Of a stretch of 64,000 bases of DNA, positions 16,839 through 26,614 are shown one piece after another (the first letter of the stretch is position 1; the number at the start of each line of letters is the position of its first letter). The notes beneath the pieces are model-generated. The model saw only the letters and a list, made by a program, of their open reading frames with translations. It made no database searches and was not told the origin of the DNA. A program made the position numbers and the translations under genes. Source of the stretch: Kalymmatonema hyalinum WJT4-NPBG1 (GTDB taxonomy: Bacteria > Cyanobacteriota > Cyanobacteriia > Cyanobacteriales > Nostocaceae); contig JAHHIB010000007.1 of NCBI GenBank assembly GCA_019359075.1, positions 1 to 64,000 of the forward strand. The letters are read 5' to 3'.

Positions 16839-19800
16839 ATGTTTTCTGAAGAAGTCTTCGTCTTTGCTGCATCTTTTGCCCAACAGCGGCTGTGGTTCCT
16901 CGACCAGTTGATACCCGGTAATGCTCTTTATAATGTGCCGACAGTCATTCGTTTGACAGGGAGGCTCAACTTAGCTGCACTACAACAAACGTTTAACGAA
17001 ATTGTGCGTCGCCACGAAGTTTTACGCACCACATTTAAAGTGCTAGAGGGGCAACTTGTGCAGGCGATAGCACCCTCCCTAACCATACCCCTTTCTCTAT
17101 TAGACCTGCGGCAGTTACCGGTAGACGAACGGGAGGCGCAAGCAAAGCGCATTGTTACCGCAGAGGTAGAACGTCCTTTCGATTTGTCCTCTGGACCATT
17201 GCTGCGAGTCATGCTGCTACAGCGATCGCAGACAGAACATATTCTCGTCCTGAATATGCACCACATTATCTGCGACGATTGGTCTATTGGTGTAGTGATT
17301 CGGGAACTGGGAACGCTGTACACAGCTTTTGCACAAAACCAGGCTTCCCCCCTACCGGAACTGCCTCTCCAGTACGCTGACTTTGCCCAGTGGCAGCGCG
17401 AGTGGTTACAAGGAGAAGTGCTACAAACCCAGTTAGCTTATTGGCAGCAGCAATTAAATGGCATTTCTCTGCTGCATCTGCCTACAGACAGACCGAGACC
17501 AACTATACAAAGCTATCAAGGAGCAACACAATTTCTAGAGTTACCGAAAAAGTTATGTGATGCACTTGTGACGCTTTCGCAGCAAGAAGGCGTCACCTTA
17601 TTTATGACGCTGCTGGCAGCATTTGAGACGTTACTTTACCGCTACACATACCAGGAAGATATTGCGGTGGGTTCGCCAATTGCTAACCGCAACCGTAGTG
17701 AGATTGAAGGACTTATTGGTTTTTTTGTCAATAGTTTGGTGCTACGTACTAACTTCTCTGGAAACCCGACTTTTCGGGAATTGCTAGGCAGAGTACGAGA
17801 GGTAACACTAGGAGCATATAGTCACCAAGATTTGCCTTTTGAAAAGCTCGTTGAGAAACTGCATCCAGAGCGAAATTTGAGCCACCATCCGCTATTTCAA
17901 GTGGTGTTTGGTTTCGAGAATGCACCAATGTCAGGGCTAGAATTGCCTGATTTAGTGCCTAGCTTGATAAATATTGACTTTAAAACAACGCGCTTTGATT
18001 TGGAGTTGCACCTGTGGAAGTGTTCTGAGGATTTCCGGAGCCTATGGGGCGCAAACTGGGAGCATTCCGAGGGTATTAGAGGTGTAATGGTGTACAACAC
18101 CGATTTATTTAATAAAGCCACCATTAGCCGAATGCTGAAACATTTTAAAACATTGTTAGAAGGTATTGTTTCTCATCCAGAACAAGGCATCGCAAATCTA
18201 CCGCTATTGAGCGAAGCTGAGCTACATCAGGTATTAGTGGAATGGAATGACACTCATGCCGATTATCCACAAGATAAGTGTATCCATCAGTTGTTTGAAA
18301 ATCAGGTAAAGCAGAACCCTGATGCTATAGCAGTCATTTATGAAGATGTAGAGACGTTGCATCCGAGAGTTCTACATCTTACCTATCAGGAGTTGAATAT
18401 TCGCAGTAATAAACTAGCGCACCATTTACAAAAGTTGGGTGTAGGCGCTGATGTTTTAGTCGCCATTTCTGTAGAGCCTTCACCAGAAATGATAGTTGGG
18501 TTGCTGGGCATCCTGAAAGCGGGGGGAGCCTATGTACCTTTAGACCCTAGCTATCCCCAAGAGCGCCTAAGTTTGATGTTAGAAGATGCACAGGTTCCAG
18601 TCTTGCTAACCCAGGAAAAGTTGCTTAAGCATTTTGAAGCTTTCTCAAACCGAATTCTTTACATAGATAAAGACTGGGAAATTATTGCCCAACAAAGCGA
18701 AGAAAATCTAACAAGCAGCTTAACTAGTGATAACTTAGCGTATGTCATTTATACTTCTGGCTCTACAGGAAAGCCTAAAGGAGTAGCTGTCACTCATAAA
18801 GCTGTGAATCGGCTGGTGTGCAACACAAACTATGTAAAATTGGAAAGAAGTGATAAAATTGCCCAAGCCTCAAACACTTCCTTTGATGCTGCCACTTTCG
18901 AGATTTGGGGAGCGCTCCTTAATGGCGCTCAACTGATTGGTATTAGCAAAAATGTGATCATTTCGCCTCACGAATTGGCATTACAACTACGACAAAAAGG
19001 CATTAGCGTTTTGTTTTTGACGACCGCGTTATTTCAACAAATTGCCAGAGATGTCCCGCAAGCTTTTGCTTCGTTACGATGCTTGCTATTTGGCGGCGAG
19101 ACTGTTGATATAAGATGGGTTAATAAGGTTCTCAAACATGGTTCACCAAAGGAATTAATTCATCTTTATGGTCCTACAGAAAGTACAACATTTTCTTCTT
19201 CTTACTGTGTGGAAGAATTACCAGAATCATCCACATCTATTCCCATTGGTCGCCCGATTACGAACACACAAATTTATCTGCTGGGTGAACATTTACAACC
19301 TGTACCTGTTGGCGTTGTCGGCGAGTTGTACATCGGCGGTGATGGACTGGCGCGAGAATACCTCAATCGTCCTGAGTTAACTGCTGAACGCTTCATTCCC
19401 AATCCTTTTAGTAGTAAACCAGAAGCGCGTCTTTATCAGACGGGTGACTTAGGGCGCTATTTACCAGATGGCAATATTGAATTTTTAGGTCGTATCGACA
19501 GTCAAGTCAAGATTCGCGGCTTCCGCATCGAGTTGGGAGAAATTGAAGCGGTGCTGAGTCAACATCCAGCAGTGGAAGAAACAATCGTGATTGCTACAGA
19601 AGACATACCAGGTGATAAGCTTTTGGTGGCTTATATTGTTCCGAGTCCTGAGTGTCAAGTCCTGAGAGGAACATCTGACTCAGCACTGATGAATGACCTT
19701 AGCCAATTCCTGAAACAAAAGTTACCAGCTTACATGCTGCCAAGAGCGTATGTAGTGCTAGAATCTCTTCCGCTGACACCCAACGGCAAAGTGGATCGCC

Positions 19801-20147
19801 GCGGCTTAAGAGCACCCGATACACTCACTGTCGATATGAAAGAAGATTATGTGGCACCACGGACGTCGGTAGAAGAGGTGTTAGTGGAAATTTGGGCTAA
19901 GGTTTTGGGAAAAGAGCAGCTAGGTGTCCACGATAATTTCTTTGAATTGGGCGGTCATTCTCTACTAGCAACTCAACTGGTTTCTCGAATACGCGACGCC
20001 TTCCAAATAGATTTGTCTGTACGCAACTTGTTTGAAGCACCGACTGTGGGACAACTTGCTAGGTACGTTGAAACAATGTCTTGGGCAGCGAAAGGTTTGG
20101 ATACGACTGGAACTACGGATCAGGAGCGAGAAGACGTGGAATTTTAA
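16839..20147 (+). CDS. NRPS module 1: condensation-adenylation-PCP
   Basis: The 1102-aa product has a C domain (8-430: SFAQQRLWFLDQL, HHIICDDWSIG, SHQDLPFEKLVEKL), an A domain (460-965: YTSGSTGKPKG, LYGPTES, YQTGDLGRYLPDG, NGKVDRR) and a carrier domain (LGGHSLLAT). The C-domain signature is HHxxxDD, not HHxxxDG. Ten-residue specificity code read by eye: D-A-F-F-L-G-L-T-F-K, close to branched aliphatic codes (Ile/Val). There is no loading domain, so C1 might be a starter-type acylating domain or inactive. The C-terminus (EREDVEF) looks like the short acidic tail bound by TubC docking domains. ATG 16839 follows AAAGGATGAAT; the frame is open from 16740. Confidence 0.9.
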   Translation: MFSEEVFVFAASFAQQRLWFLDQLIPGNALYNVPTVIRLTGRLNLAALQQTFNEIVRRHEVLRTTFKVLEGQLVQAIAPSLTIPLSLLDLRQLPVDEREAQAKRIVTAEVERPFDLSSGPLLRVMLLQRSQTEHILVLNMHHIICDDWSIGVVIRELGTLYTAFAQNQASPLPELPLQYADFAQWQREWLQGEVLQTQLAYWQQQLNGISLLHLPTDRPRPTIQSYQGATQFLELPKKLCDALVTLSQQEGVTLFMTLLAAFETLLYRYTYQEDIAVGSPIANRNRSEIEGLIGFFVNSLVLRTNFSGNPTFRELLGRVREVTLGAYSHQDLPFEKLVEKLHPERNLSHHPLFQVVFGFENAPMSGLELPDLVPSLINIDFKTTRFDLELHLWKCSEDFRSLWGANWEHSEGIRGVMVYNTDLFNKATISRMLKHFKTLLEGIVSHPEQGIANLPLLSEAELHQVLVEWNDTHADYPQDKCIHQLFENQVKQNPDAIAVIYEDVETLHPRVLHLTYQELNIRSNKLAHHLQKLGVGADVLVAISVEPSPEMIVGLLGILKAGGAYVPLDPSYPQERLSLMLEDAQVPVLLTQEKLLKHFEAFSNRILYIDKDWEIIAQQSEENLTSSLTSDNLAYVIYTSGSTGKPKGVAVTHKAVNRLVCNTNYVKLERSDKIAQASNTSFDAATFEIWGALLNGAQLIGISKNVIISPHELALQLRQKGISVLFLTTALFQQIARDVPQAFASLRCLLFGGETVDIRWVNKVLKHGSPKELIHLYGPTESTTFSSSYCVEELPESSTSIPIGRPITNTQIYLLGEHLQPVPVGVVGELYIGGDGLAREYLNRPELTAERFIPNPFSSKPEARLYQTGDLGRYLPDGNIEFLGRIDSQVKIRGFRIELGEIEAVLSQHPAVEETIVIATEDIPGDKLLVAYIVPSPECQVLRGTSDSALMNDLSQFLKQKLPAYMLPRAYVVLESLPLTPNGKVDRRGLRAPDTLTVDMKEDYVAPRTSVEEVLVEIWAKVLGKEQLGVHDNFFELGGHSLLATQLVSRIRDAFQIDLSVRNLFEAPTVGQLARYVETMSWAAKGLDTTGTTDQEREDVEF

Positions 20148-20158
20148 GGAGAAACGCC

Positions 20159-20311
20159 TTAGTTACCACAAGCAGAACAAAACGCGCTGACAGCTTGGGC
20201 AAATGGCTGGTTCTGCTCCATCAACACCATATGTCCACCGCGTTTGATGGTAACGAGTTCAGCTATTGGCAATTCTGCTTTCATGCGAGCGCTACCTTGT
20301 TGAGTGCCTTC
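20159..20311 (-). pseudogene. Alpha/beta hydrolase C-terminal remnant
   Basis: 51 codons without a start read ...ARMKAELPIAELVTIKRGGH, then MVLMEQNQPFAQAVSAFC and a TAA. This is the typical end of an alpha/beta hydrolase, including the catalytic His in GGH. The remainder is deleted. It lies on the opposite strand between NRPS genes 1 and 2. Confidence 0.65.
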
Positions 20312-20474
20312 TCATTCAGCTTCCTACCATAGTTCAAACAATCCAGAGTACGCAATCTCTCTAATGTTCGACATTTTCAACCCAAGGAATGATTTGCATG
20401 GAGTTGTGAATATGTTAAAACGTCTTGGTCAATTGACAACGAGCAACTAACAGCTGTTGCGAAGGGGCGTAATT

Positions 20475-23400
20475 TTGAACACAATTGAGTTTCTATCTTA
20501 TCTTCGCAGCTTAGATATTCAAATTTTTCTTGAGGGCGAACGGTTGCGCTGTAACGCCCCTGAAGGAACGCTCACACCACAATTGCGTGCAGAAATTCAA
20601 GAGCGCAAAGCAGCAATTCTTGAATTTTTAAGAGCAGCTAATTATACTAATAACTACACTTCTACACCCTTCGTACCAATTTCGCGAAACAGGAATCTCC
20701 CCCTCTCCTTTGCTCAACAGCGGCTGTGGTTTGTTGACCAGTTAGTACCCAACAATCCTTTCTATAACGTTCCAGCAGCATTTCGTCTCACAGGTTCGCT
20801 TCATTTTGCAGCACTCGAACAAACATTTAACGAAATTGTGCGGCGTCATGAAGCTTTACGTACCACTTTTGCCATAGTGGAAGGGCAACCAATTCAGGTC
20901 ATTGCACCCATTTTAAATTTATCCTTACCAATAAGAGATTTACGGGAACTGCCACAAATTGTTCGCGCAGCGGCTCCTCAAGAGCAACGTGAAACCCAAG
21001 CGCAACGGTTAATTACTCAGGAAGCTCAACGTCCTTTCAATTTATCAACTGATCCATTGCTACGAGTCACGCTACTGCGGTTGGATGAGGCAGAACATAT
21101 CCTGCTGTTGAATATGCACCATATTGTCTCCGATGGGTGGTCTATCGGGGTGCTGATTCGAGAGATAGCAGTGCTTTACACAGCTTTTGCCAGCAATCAA
21201 CCTTCCCCTCTGCCAGAACTACCCATCCAATATGCAGACTTTGCACACTGGCAGCGTCAATGGTTGCAAGGGGATGTGTTGGCAAAGCAACTTGGTTACT
21301 GGCAAAAGCAGTTGGAAGGCGTTTCCATGCTAAATCTGCCAACCGACAGAGCAAGACCAGCAACTCCAACTTACCAGGGTGCAAGGCAATTTCTGCAACT
21401 ACCAAAAACCCTCAGCGAAGCCCTAGAAACTCTCTCGCAGCAGGAAGGGGTGAGTTTGTTCATGACAATGCTTGCAGCATTCCAGATTTTACTTTATCGC
21501 TACACGCAGCAAGAAGATATTGCTGTGGGTTCAGCGATCGCCAACCGCAATCGGGGTGAAATAGAAGGGTTAATTGGCTTTTTTGTCAATAGTTTAGTGC
21601 TGCGTACCGATTTATCAGGGAACCCAACTTTTCGCTCACTGTTGAGTCAAGTGCGAGACGTAGCTTTAGAAGCTTATGCTCACCAAGATTTGCCTTTTGA
21701 AAAGTTGGTGGAAGAACTGCATCCAGAACGCAACTTAAATCAAAATCCCCTGTTTCAGGTGGTGTTTGCGCTGCAAAATGCGCCAATGTCAGCGCTAGAG
21801 TTACCTGGGTTAACTCTTAGTCCCTTGCCATTTGATACTGAAACAACGCGGTTTGATTTGGAGTTTCACCTGTGGGAGCGAACACCTCAAAATGGATTAT
21901 GGGTCAATAGCTCAGAAGGCATCAGCGGTTTTGTCATTTACAGCACCGATTTATTTGATGACAGCACCATAACTCGGATGCTGGGACATTTCCAAACGCT
22001 GCTAGAAAGTATTGTCGCTCATCCAGAACAACGAATTGCAGATTTACCGTTTTTAAGCGAAGCTGAACGACATCAGTTGTTAGTGGAATGGAACAATACC
22101 CGCGTAAGTTATCCTCAAGATAGATGCATTCATCAGCTATTTGAGGCTCAAGTAGAGCAAACTCCTGATGCATTTGCGTTGGTATTTGAAGAGAAAAAAA
22201 TCACGTATCAAGAGTTAAATAAACGCAGTAACCAACTGGCACATTACCTACAAAAACTGGGTGTTGGTGAGGACGTTTTGGTAGGACTTTGTGTAGAGCG
22301 CTCTTTTGATATGGTCATTGGAATGTTGGGCATTCTAAAAGCGGGTGGAGCGTATGTGCCTTTAGATCCCACCTATCCCCCTGAACGCTTAAGCTTTATG
22401 CTTGGTGATGCTCAAGTTCCAGTTATATTAACTCAGCAACGATGGGTGAACCGTCTTGAAACGCAGAATTCACCTCTGATTTTTTTGGATAAAGATTGGG
22501 AGACAATTACTCAAGAAAGCGAAGAAAATCCTAATAGCAACGTTACAGCAAACAACCTCGCCTATGTCATTTACACCTCTGGCTCAACTGGAAAGCCGAA
22601 AGGGGTTGAAATTGAACATCGGGCATTGTTAAATCTTGTTTTTTGGCATCAAAAAACCTTTGCAGTTTCACCGCTTGACCGAGTCACGCAAATTGCCGGA
22701 GTTGCCTTCGACGCTTGCGGTTGGGAAATTTTCCCTTATCTTAGTGCTGGAGCAAGTATTTATTTTCCAGATGAGGAAACGAGGCTTTCTCCTGAAAAAC
22801 TGCGAGATTGGCTAGTGTCAAAAGCGATAACAATTAGCTTTGTCCCAACACCTTTAGCAGAAAAACTTTTATTATTAGATTGGTCGAATCAAGCAGCTTT
22901 GCGAATATTACTCACAGGCGGAGACAAACTACATCAATATCCTTTAGCTGAGTCTCCTTTTCAAGTTATAAATAATTACGGACCAACCGAGAATACTGTT
23001 GTGACAACTTCCGGTCAGGTTTTTGTTACGAATCAAGCGGACATAGCACCTGCAATTGGTCGTCCCATTGCCAACACACAAGTTTATATACTAGATAAAC
23101 ATTTGCAACCTGTACCCATTGGCGTTCCGGGAGAACTGTACATTGCTGGTGATGGACTGGCGCGAGGCTATTTAAACTCTCCTGATTTAACTGCTGAAAA
23201 ATTCATTGCTAATCCTTTTAGCAATCAGCCAAAAGCACGCCTTTATAAAACAGGTGATTTAGTTCGCTATCGACAAGATGGTAACATCGAATTTTTAGGT
23301 CGCCTCGACGAACAGGTGAAAATTCGTGGCTACCGCATTGAGTTGGGAGAAATTGAAGCGGTGCTGAATCAGCATCCAGCAGTGCTGCAAACAGTAGTCA

Positions 23401-25295
23401 TGACTCGTGAGAATGAAGGGGAAAAGCGCTTAGTCGCTTATGTGGCGCTGAATGCTGAATACAACAGTCAACAAGAGCAAATCCAACAGACGCCATTGCA
23501 GGATGAGCAGGTTTTGCAATGGCAGATGCTCTATAACGAAACTTACAATACACCTGCTGCTGATTGTGATCCGACATTCAATATTATCGGTTGGAATAGC
23601 AGTTATACAAATCAGCCAATCCCAGTAGAACAGATGCGCGAGTGGGTGAATAACCAAGTTGATCAAATTCTGGCTTTGCAACCCAGCCGAGTGCTAGAAA
23701 TTGGTTGTGGAACAGGTTTATTACTGTTTAGAATTGCGCCTCACTGCACTAAATATTGTGGAACAGACTTTTCCCCAGCTTCACTTAACTACATCCAAAA
23801 GCAGTTGGCACAAATGCCGCAGGTAACGCTGTTTGAAAAGATGGCTGCTGATTTTCAGGGAGTAGAAGCACAAGCTTTTGATGCCGTGATTCTTAACTCT
23901 GTTGTTCAATATTTTCCTAGTATTGAGTATCTTATTCGTGTATTAGAAGGTGCTGTCCAGGCAACTGCTCCTAGTGGCTTTATCTTCATAGGAGATATCC
24001 GGAGTTTACCGCTGTTGGAAGCTTTCCATGCATCGGTGCAACTGTATCAAACTGAACCTTCTCTCACACATGAACAATTGCAGCAACAGGTACAAATGCA
24101 AATTTTCCAAGAAACAGAGTTAGTCATTGACCCAGCTTTTTTCACTGCGTTAAAGCAGCGGCTTCCCCAAATTAGTCACGTACAAATTCAACTGATGCGG
24201 GGTCGCTATCACAATGAATTAACTCAGTTTCGTTACAATGTGATTCTTCATATTGGCGGTGAAACTGATCCCCCCAACCCCCCTTATCAAGGGGGGCTTG
24301 AGAAGGCAAGTTCTCAAAAGTCTTCTGACAAACAGGGGCTTGAGAACCCCCCTTTTCAAGGGGGGCAGGGGGGATCACAATGCCTGAACTGGCAAGACAA
24401 TAACTTAACAGTCGCAACAGTTCGTCAGCTATTGATTGAGAATCAACTAGAAATCTTAGGCATTACTAATGTGCCTAATGCGCGGGTGATGGCAGCAGTT
24501 AAAACAGCAGAATGGTTGTCAGGTGCAGAAGAATTTAAAACTGTCGGTCAGATGCGTGAAGCTTTGCAACGATACCAGAATTTAGGAGTTGATCCAGAAG
24601 ATTTTTATGCGCTGGCTAAACAATTACCTTACAACGTTGATATTAGCTGGTCAGATTCAGGTAGTGAAGGACGCTACAACGTGGTTTTTCTCAAGCAAGG
24701 TGCATCAAAGCAAAGAACTATTTTTCCACATAGCACTCACGCGCGTCCGTGGCAATCTTACGCCAATAATCCCCTACAAGCCAAAGCAGCGCGTAAGTTA
24801 GTGCCACAATTGCAGACTCATGTAGCAGAAAAGGTACCTGAGTACATGGTGCCTTCAGCTTTCGTGGTGCTGGAGTCACTACCTTTAACGCCTAATGGCA
24901 AAGTGGATCGTCGCGCCTTAAGAGTATTCGATCCAATTCAGCCACAATTGACAGGAGGTTATGTTGTGCCTCAAACTGCTGTTGAACAAGTGCTGGTGAA
25001 AATTTGGGCTGAGGTTTTGGGAGTTAAGCGGGTGGGTATTCATGATAATTTCTTTACCTTGGGAGGTCATTCGTTACTGGCAACTCAGCTTGTTTCTAGA
25101 GTGCGTGACGCCTTTAAAGTGGAGTTACCTTTGCGTAGTGTATTTGAGGCACCGACAATTGCAGAACTATCTAAGGTGGTTGAAAGTTTGAAAGATAGCA
25201 ATGTTGAAAGTAAAGCTCCAGCTTTAGTGCCGCTTTCTCGTGAGAGCCGGCGGATGAAGTTATCATCGCTGAATAAAGAAAGCGAACAGAGATAA
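20475..25295 (+). CDS. NRPS module 2: TubC docking-C-A-N-methyltransferase-PCP
   Basis: The 1606-aa product begins with a TubC-type docking domain (NTIEFLSYLRSLDIQIFLEG ... AAILEFLR, 1-55). A C domain follows (70-510, HHIVSDGWSIG), then an A domain (540-1010, YTSGSTGKPKG, NYGPTEN, YKTGDLVRYRQDG). A SAM-dependent N-methyltransferase (VLEIGCGTGLLLF, AFDAVILNSVVQYF) is inserted before the last A motif (NGKVDRR), and a PCP (LGGHSLLAT) ends the module. The specificity code reads D-A-W-F-L-G-N-V-V-K, the known leucine code, so N-methyl-Leu is expected. About 37 residues near 1264-1301 come from an inserted palindromic repeat. TTG 20475 was chosen as start: GAAGGGG lies 7 bases upstream and the docking domain starts there. 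Confidence 0.93.
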   Translation: MNTIEFLSYLRSLDIQIFLEGERLRCNAPEGTLTPQLRAEIQERKAAILEFLRAANYTNNYTSTPFVPISRNRNLPLSFAQQRLWFVDQLVPNNPFYNVPAAFRLTGSLHFAALEQTFNEIVRRHEALRTTFAIVEGQPIQVIAPILNLSLPIRDLRELPQIVRAAAPQEQRETQAQRLITQEAQRPFNLSTDPLLRVTLLRLDEAEHILLLNMHHIVSDGWSIGVLIREIAVLYTAFASNQPSPLPELPIQYADFAHWQRQWLQGDVLAKQLGYWQKQLEGVSMLNLPTDRARPATPTYQGARQFLQLPKTLSEALETLSQQEGVSLFMTMLAAFQILLYRYTQQEDIAVGSAIANRNRGEIEGLIGFFVNSLVLRTDLSGNPTFRSLLSQVRDVALEAYAHQDLPFEKLVEELHPERNLNQNPLFQVVFALQNAPMSALELPGLTLSPLPFDTETTRFDLEFHLWERTPQNGLWVNSSEGISGFVIYSTDLFDDSTITRMLGHFQTLLESIVAHPEQRIADLPFLSEAERHQLLVEWNNTRVSYPQDRCIHQLFEAQVEQTPDAFALVFEEKKITYQELNKRSNQLAHYLQKLGVGEDVLVGLCVERSFDMVIGMLGILKAGGAYVPLDPTYPPERLSFMLGDAQVPVILTQQRWVNRLETQNSPLIFLDKDWETITQESEENPNSNVTANNLAYVIYTSGSTGKPKGVEIEHRALLNLVFWHQKTFAVSPLDRVTQIAGVAFDACGWEIFPYLSAGASIYFPDEETRLSPEKLRDWLVSKAITISFVPTPLAEKLLLLDWSNQAALRILLTGGDKLHQYPLAESPFQVINNYGPTENTVVTTSGQVFVTNQADIAPAIGRPIANTQVYILDKHLQPVPIGVPGELYIAGDGLARGYLNSPDLTAEKFIANPFSNQPKARLYKTGDLVRYRQDGNIEFLGRLDEQVKIRGYRIELGEIEAVLNQHPAVLQTVVMTRENEGEKRLVAYVALNAEYNSQQEQIQQTPLQDEQVLQWQMLYNETYNTPAADCDPTFNIIGWNSSYTNQPIPVEQMREWVNNQVDQILALQPSRVLEIGCGTGLLLFRIAPHCTKYCGTDFSPASLNYIQKQLAQMPQVTLFEKMAADFQGVEAQAFDAVILNSVVQYFPSIEYLIRVLEGAVQATAPSGFIFIGDIRSLPLLEAFHASVQLYQTEPSLTHEQLQQQVQMQIFQETELVIDPAFFTALKQRLPQISHVQIQLMRGRYHNELTQFRYNVILHIGGETDPPNPPYQGGLEKASSQKSSDKQGLENPPFQGGQGGSQCLNWQDNNLTVATVRQLLIENQLEILGITNVPNARVMAAVKTAEWLSGAEEFKTVGQMREALQRYQNLGVDPEDFYALAKQLPYNVDISWSDSGSEGRYNVVFLKQGASKQRTIFPHSTHARPWQSYANNPLQAKAARKLVPQLQTHVAEKVPEYMVPSAFVVLESLPLTPNGKVDRRALRVFDPIQPQLTGGYVVPQTAVEQVLVKIWAEVLGVKRVGIHDNFFTLGGHSLLATQLVSRVRDAFKVELPLRSVFEAPTIAELSKVVESLKDSNVESKAPALVPLSRESRRMKLSSLNKESEQR
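24267..24376. repeat. Palindromic repeat inserted in frame inside the NRPS gene
   Basis: GATCCCCCCAACCCCCC at the left end and GGGGGGCAGGGGGGATC at the right end form terminal inverted repeats. Each arm also contains its own small palindrome (CCCCCCTTATCAAGGGGGG; CCCCCCTTTTCAAGGGGGG). It lies between two conserved methyltransferase segments and keeps the reading frame. Confidence 0.85.
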
Positions 25296-25342
25296 CCAAG
25301 AGTCGCGCCACAATCAGATCACCATAGAATTAACTTTTCAAT

Positions 25343-25546
25343 ATGACGACAAGCGACAATACGATTAAACTCGACCAGTTTTTGAAGTTTGTAGGTATAG
25401 CCCCGACAGGTGGGCAAGCCAAGCTGATGATTCAACAAGGTGAGATAAAAGTCAATGGTACAATTGAAACCCGACGAGGACGGAAATTAGTATCGGGCGA
25501 TAAAGTGACGGTGGGAGGACAAACTTTTGAGGTTGCTTTTTCATAG
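25343..25546 (+). CDS. S4-domain RNA-binding protein
   Basis: A 67-aa protein consisting almost only of an S4 domain: IKLDQFLKFVGIAPTGGQAKLMIQQGEIKVNG, then RRGRKLVSGDKVTVGGQTFEV. Length and pattern match the YbcJ/YaaA-type stand-alone S4 proteins thought to bind structured RNA such as rRNA. It sits 48 bp behind the second NRPS gene but is functionally unrelated to it. Confidence 0.85.
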   Translation: MTTSDNTIKLDQFLKFVGIAPTGGQAKLMIQQGEIKVNGTIETRRGRKLVSGDKVTVGGQTFEVAFS

Positions 25547-25654
25547 TCGTAGGGCAAGCTGTGCAGGCGATCGCCGGAGGCGGGGCTTTGCCCATCGCCC
25601 AAGGGGCAGTGGCAAAGCCAATCGCCCAAAGCGCACTGCCCCTTCAATCGCCAT

Positions 25655-25960
25655 CTACTCTAAATCTAATTCCTGAGAATTTGCTGCAATCCAAGCTACT
25701 ATAGAATCTTGCTCCTCTATCCCTTCTGCCAAATTGGTTATCTTGATCACTGCTTCTGCTTCTTGTGCAATCAACTCGTACCCATTTAAACGTAAAAAAA
25801 CGTCGATGACAACAAGAGCAATTCGCTTATTGCCATCTATAAAAGCATGATTTTTTGCAAAACCGTAAGCATAAGCTGCTGCTAAATCAAACAAAGTTAC
25901 GCGATCGCTATCAAAAGAAGGCGAGAGGGTGAGAACCCCTGAAGATGTAGTTTGACGCAC
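25655..25960 (-). pseudogene. doc: Doc/Fic-family toxin, C-terminal fragment
   Basis: An open frame of 101 codons whose last 85 residues are Doc-like: LFDLAAAYAYGFAKNHAFIDGNKRIALVVIDVFLRLNGYEL, with the Fic motif HAFIDGNKR intact. The first 15 residues (RQTTSSGVLTLS) come from foreign DNA. The missing N-terminus of what looks like the same gene is at 26615-26716. Doc proteins inactivate EF-Tu by phosphorylation; this copy is split and presumably dead. Confidence 0.75.
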
Positions 25961-26614
25961 GGAGGAAAACTACATCTGTGCTTTAAGCCAGGGGATGAAA
26001 CCCGATTCGTAAGGCTTTAGCCCTTTGTTTCTCTTTCAATGTATTGCCTTACCGCTTCTGTGATTAAGTCATTCATTGACCTCTGTTTTCGTTTACTTAG
26101 TTTTACCAATTCTTCATACTCTTATGAGCGAAAATCTTGCACTAAATCTACTTTTGACATCATTTAGATGTTATACTGATGTTATGGTAACACAAGGATG
26201 AAAAACTCCAAAAAACAAACGTGATGCCATACCTACCCTCACAATTGAAGATATGGGGTTGTGTTGAAAAGTCTTTTCAGAGCCATCAACACGTAAAATC
26301 TTCATGGTTGGAACGAACACACAAGTAGCCGCACAGAGAAAGAGCTTGTCCAAGGGTCGAGGCGGGTAGGGCTGTCTTACCCTCGTCAACGTGTTTTACA
26401 AAAAACATGAGACAACGTTGCGGTGAGACAGCGCTCTTGGTAGGGTTTCCCGACAGCCAGGCGACTGCGTTCGTCGAAGACGTGCCGAAGGCATACCCGA
26501 AGGGAGTGTGGCTTTTAGCCCACGTAGCAACAACAGTCTAGAATCCTGGTTTTTCCAAAGCCAGGAGAGTTCAAAAGTAAATAAATGCTTTGCGCTAGCT
26601 TAGCTAGCGCAAAG
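25961..26614. mobile_element. Insertion that splits doc, with IS200/IS605-like end
   Basis: This block separates the two halves of doc. One end has a perfect 12-bp palindrome (CTTTGCGCTAGC TTA GCTAGCGCAAAG, 26588-26614). Nearby, AGAATCCTGG...CCAGGAGAGTTCAA (26540-26572) resembles the right-end hairpin of IS200/IS605-family elements. No transposase or TnpB survives. It also holds a ribbon-helix-helix pseudogene. Boundaries and family are uncertain. Confidence 0.4.
26017..26163 (-). pseudogene. Ribbon-helix-helix (CopG-like) protein with internal stop
   Basis: The minus strand reads MMSKVDLVQDFRS, stop (TAA at 26122-26124), EYEELVKLSKRKQRSMNDLI, TEAVRQYIERETKG, stop. Ignoring the stop gives a typical 47-residue ribbon-helix-helix protein, either an antitoxin or an accessory protein of the inserted element. 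The nonsense codon means it is not expressed whole. Confidence 0.65.

Noticed and set aside
26171-26389. 72-aa minus-strand ORF inside the insertion
   Set aside because: Unrecognisable, lies in element DNA, and overlaps another equally weak plus-strand reading.
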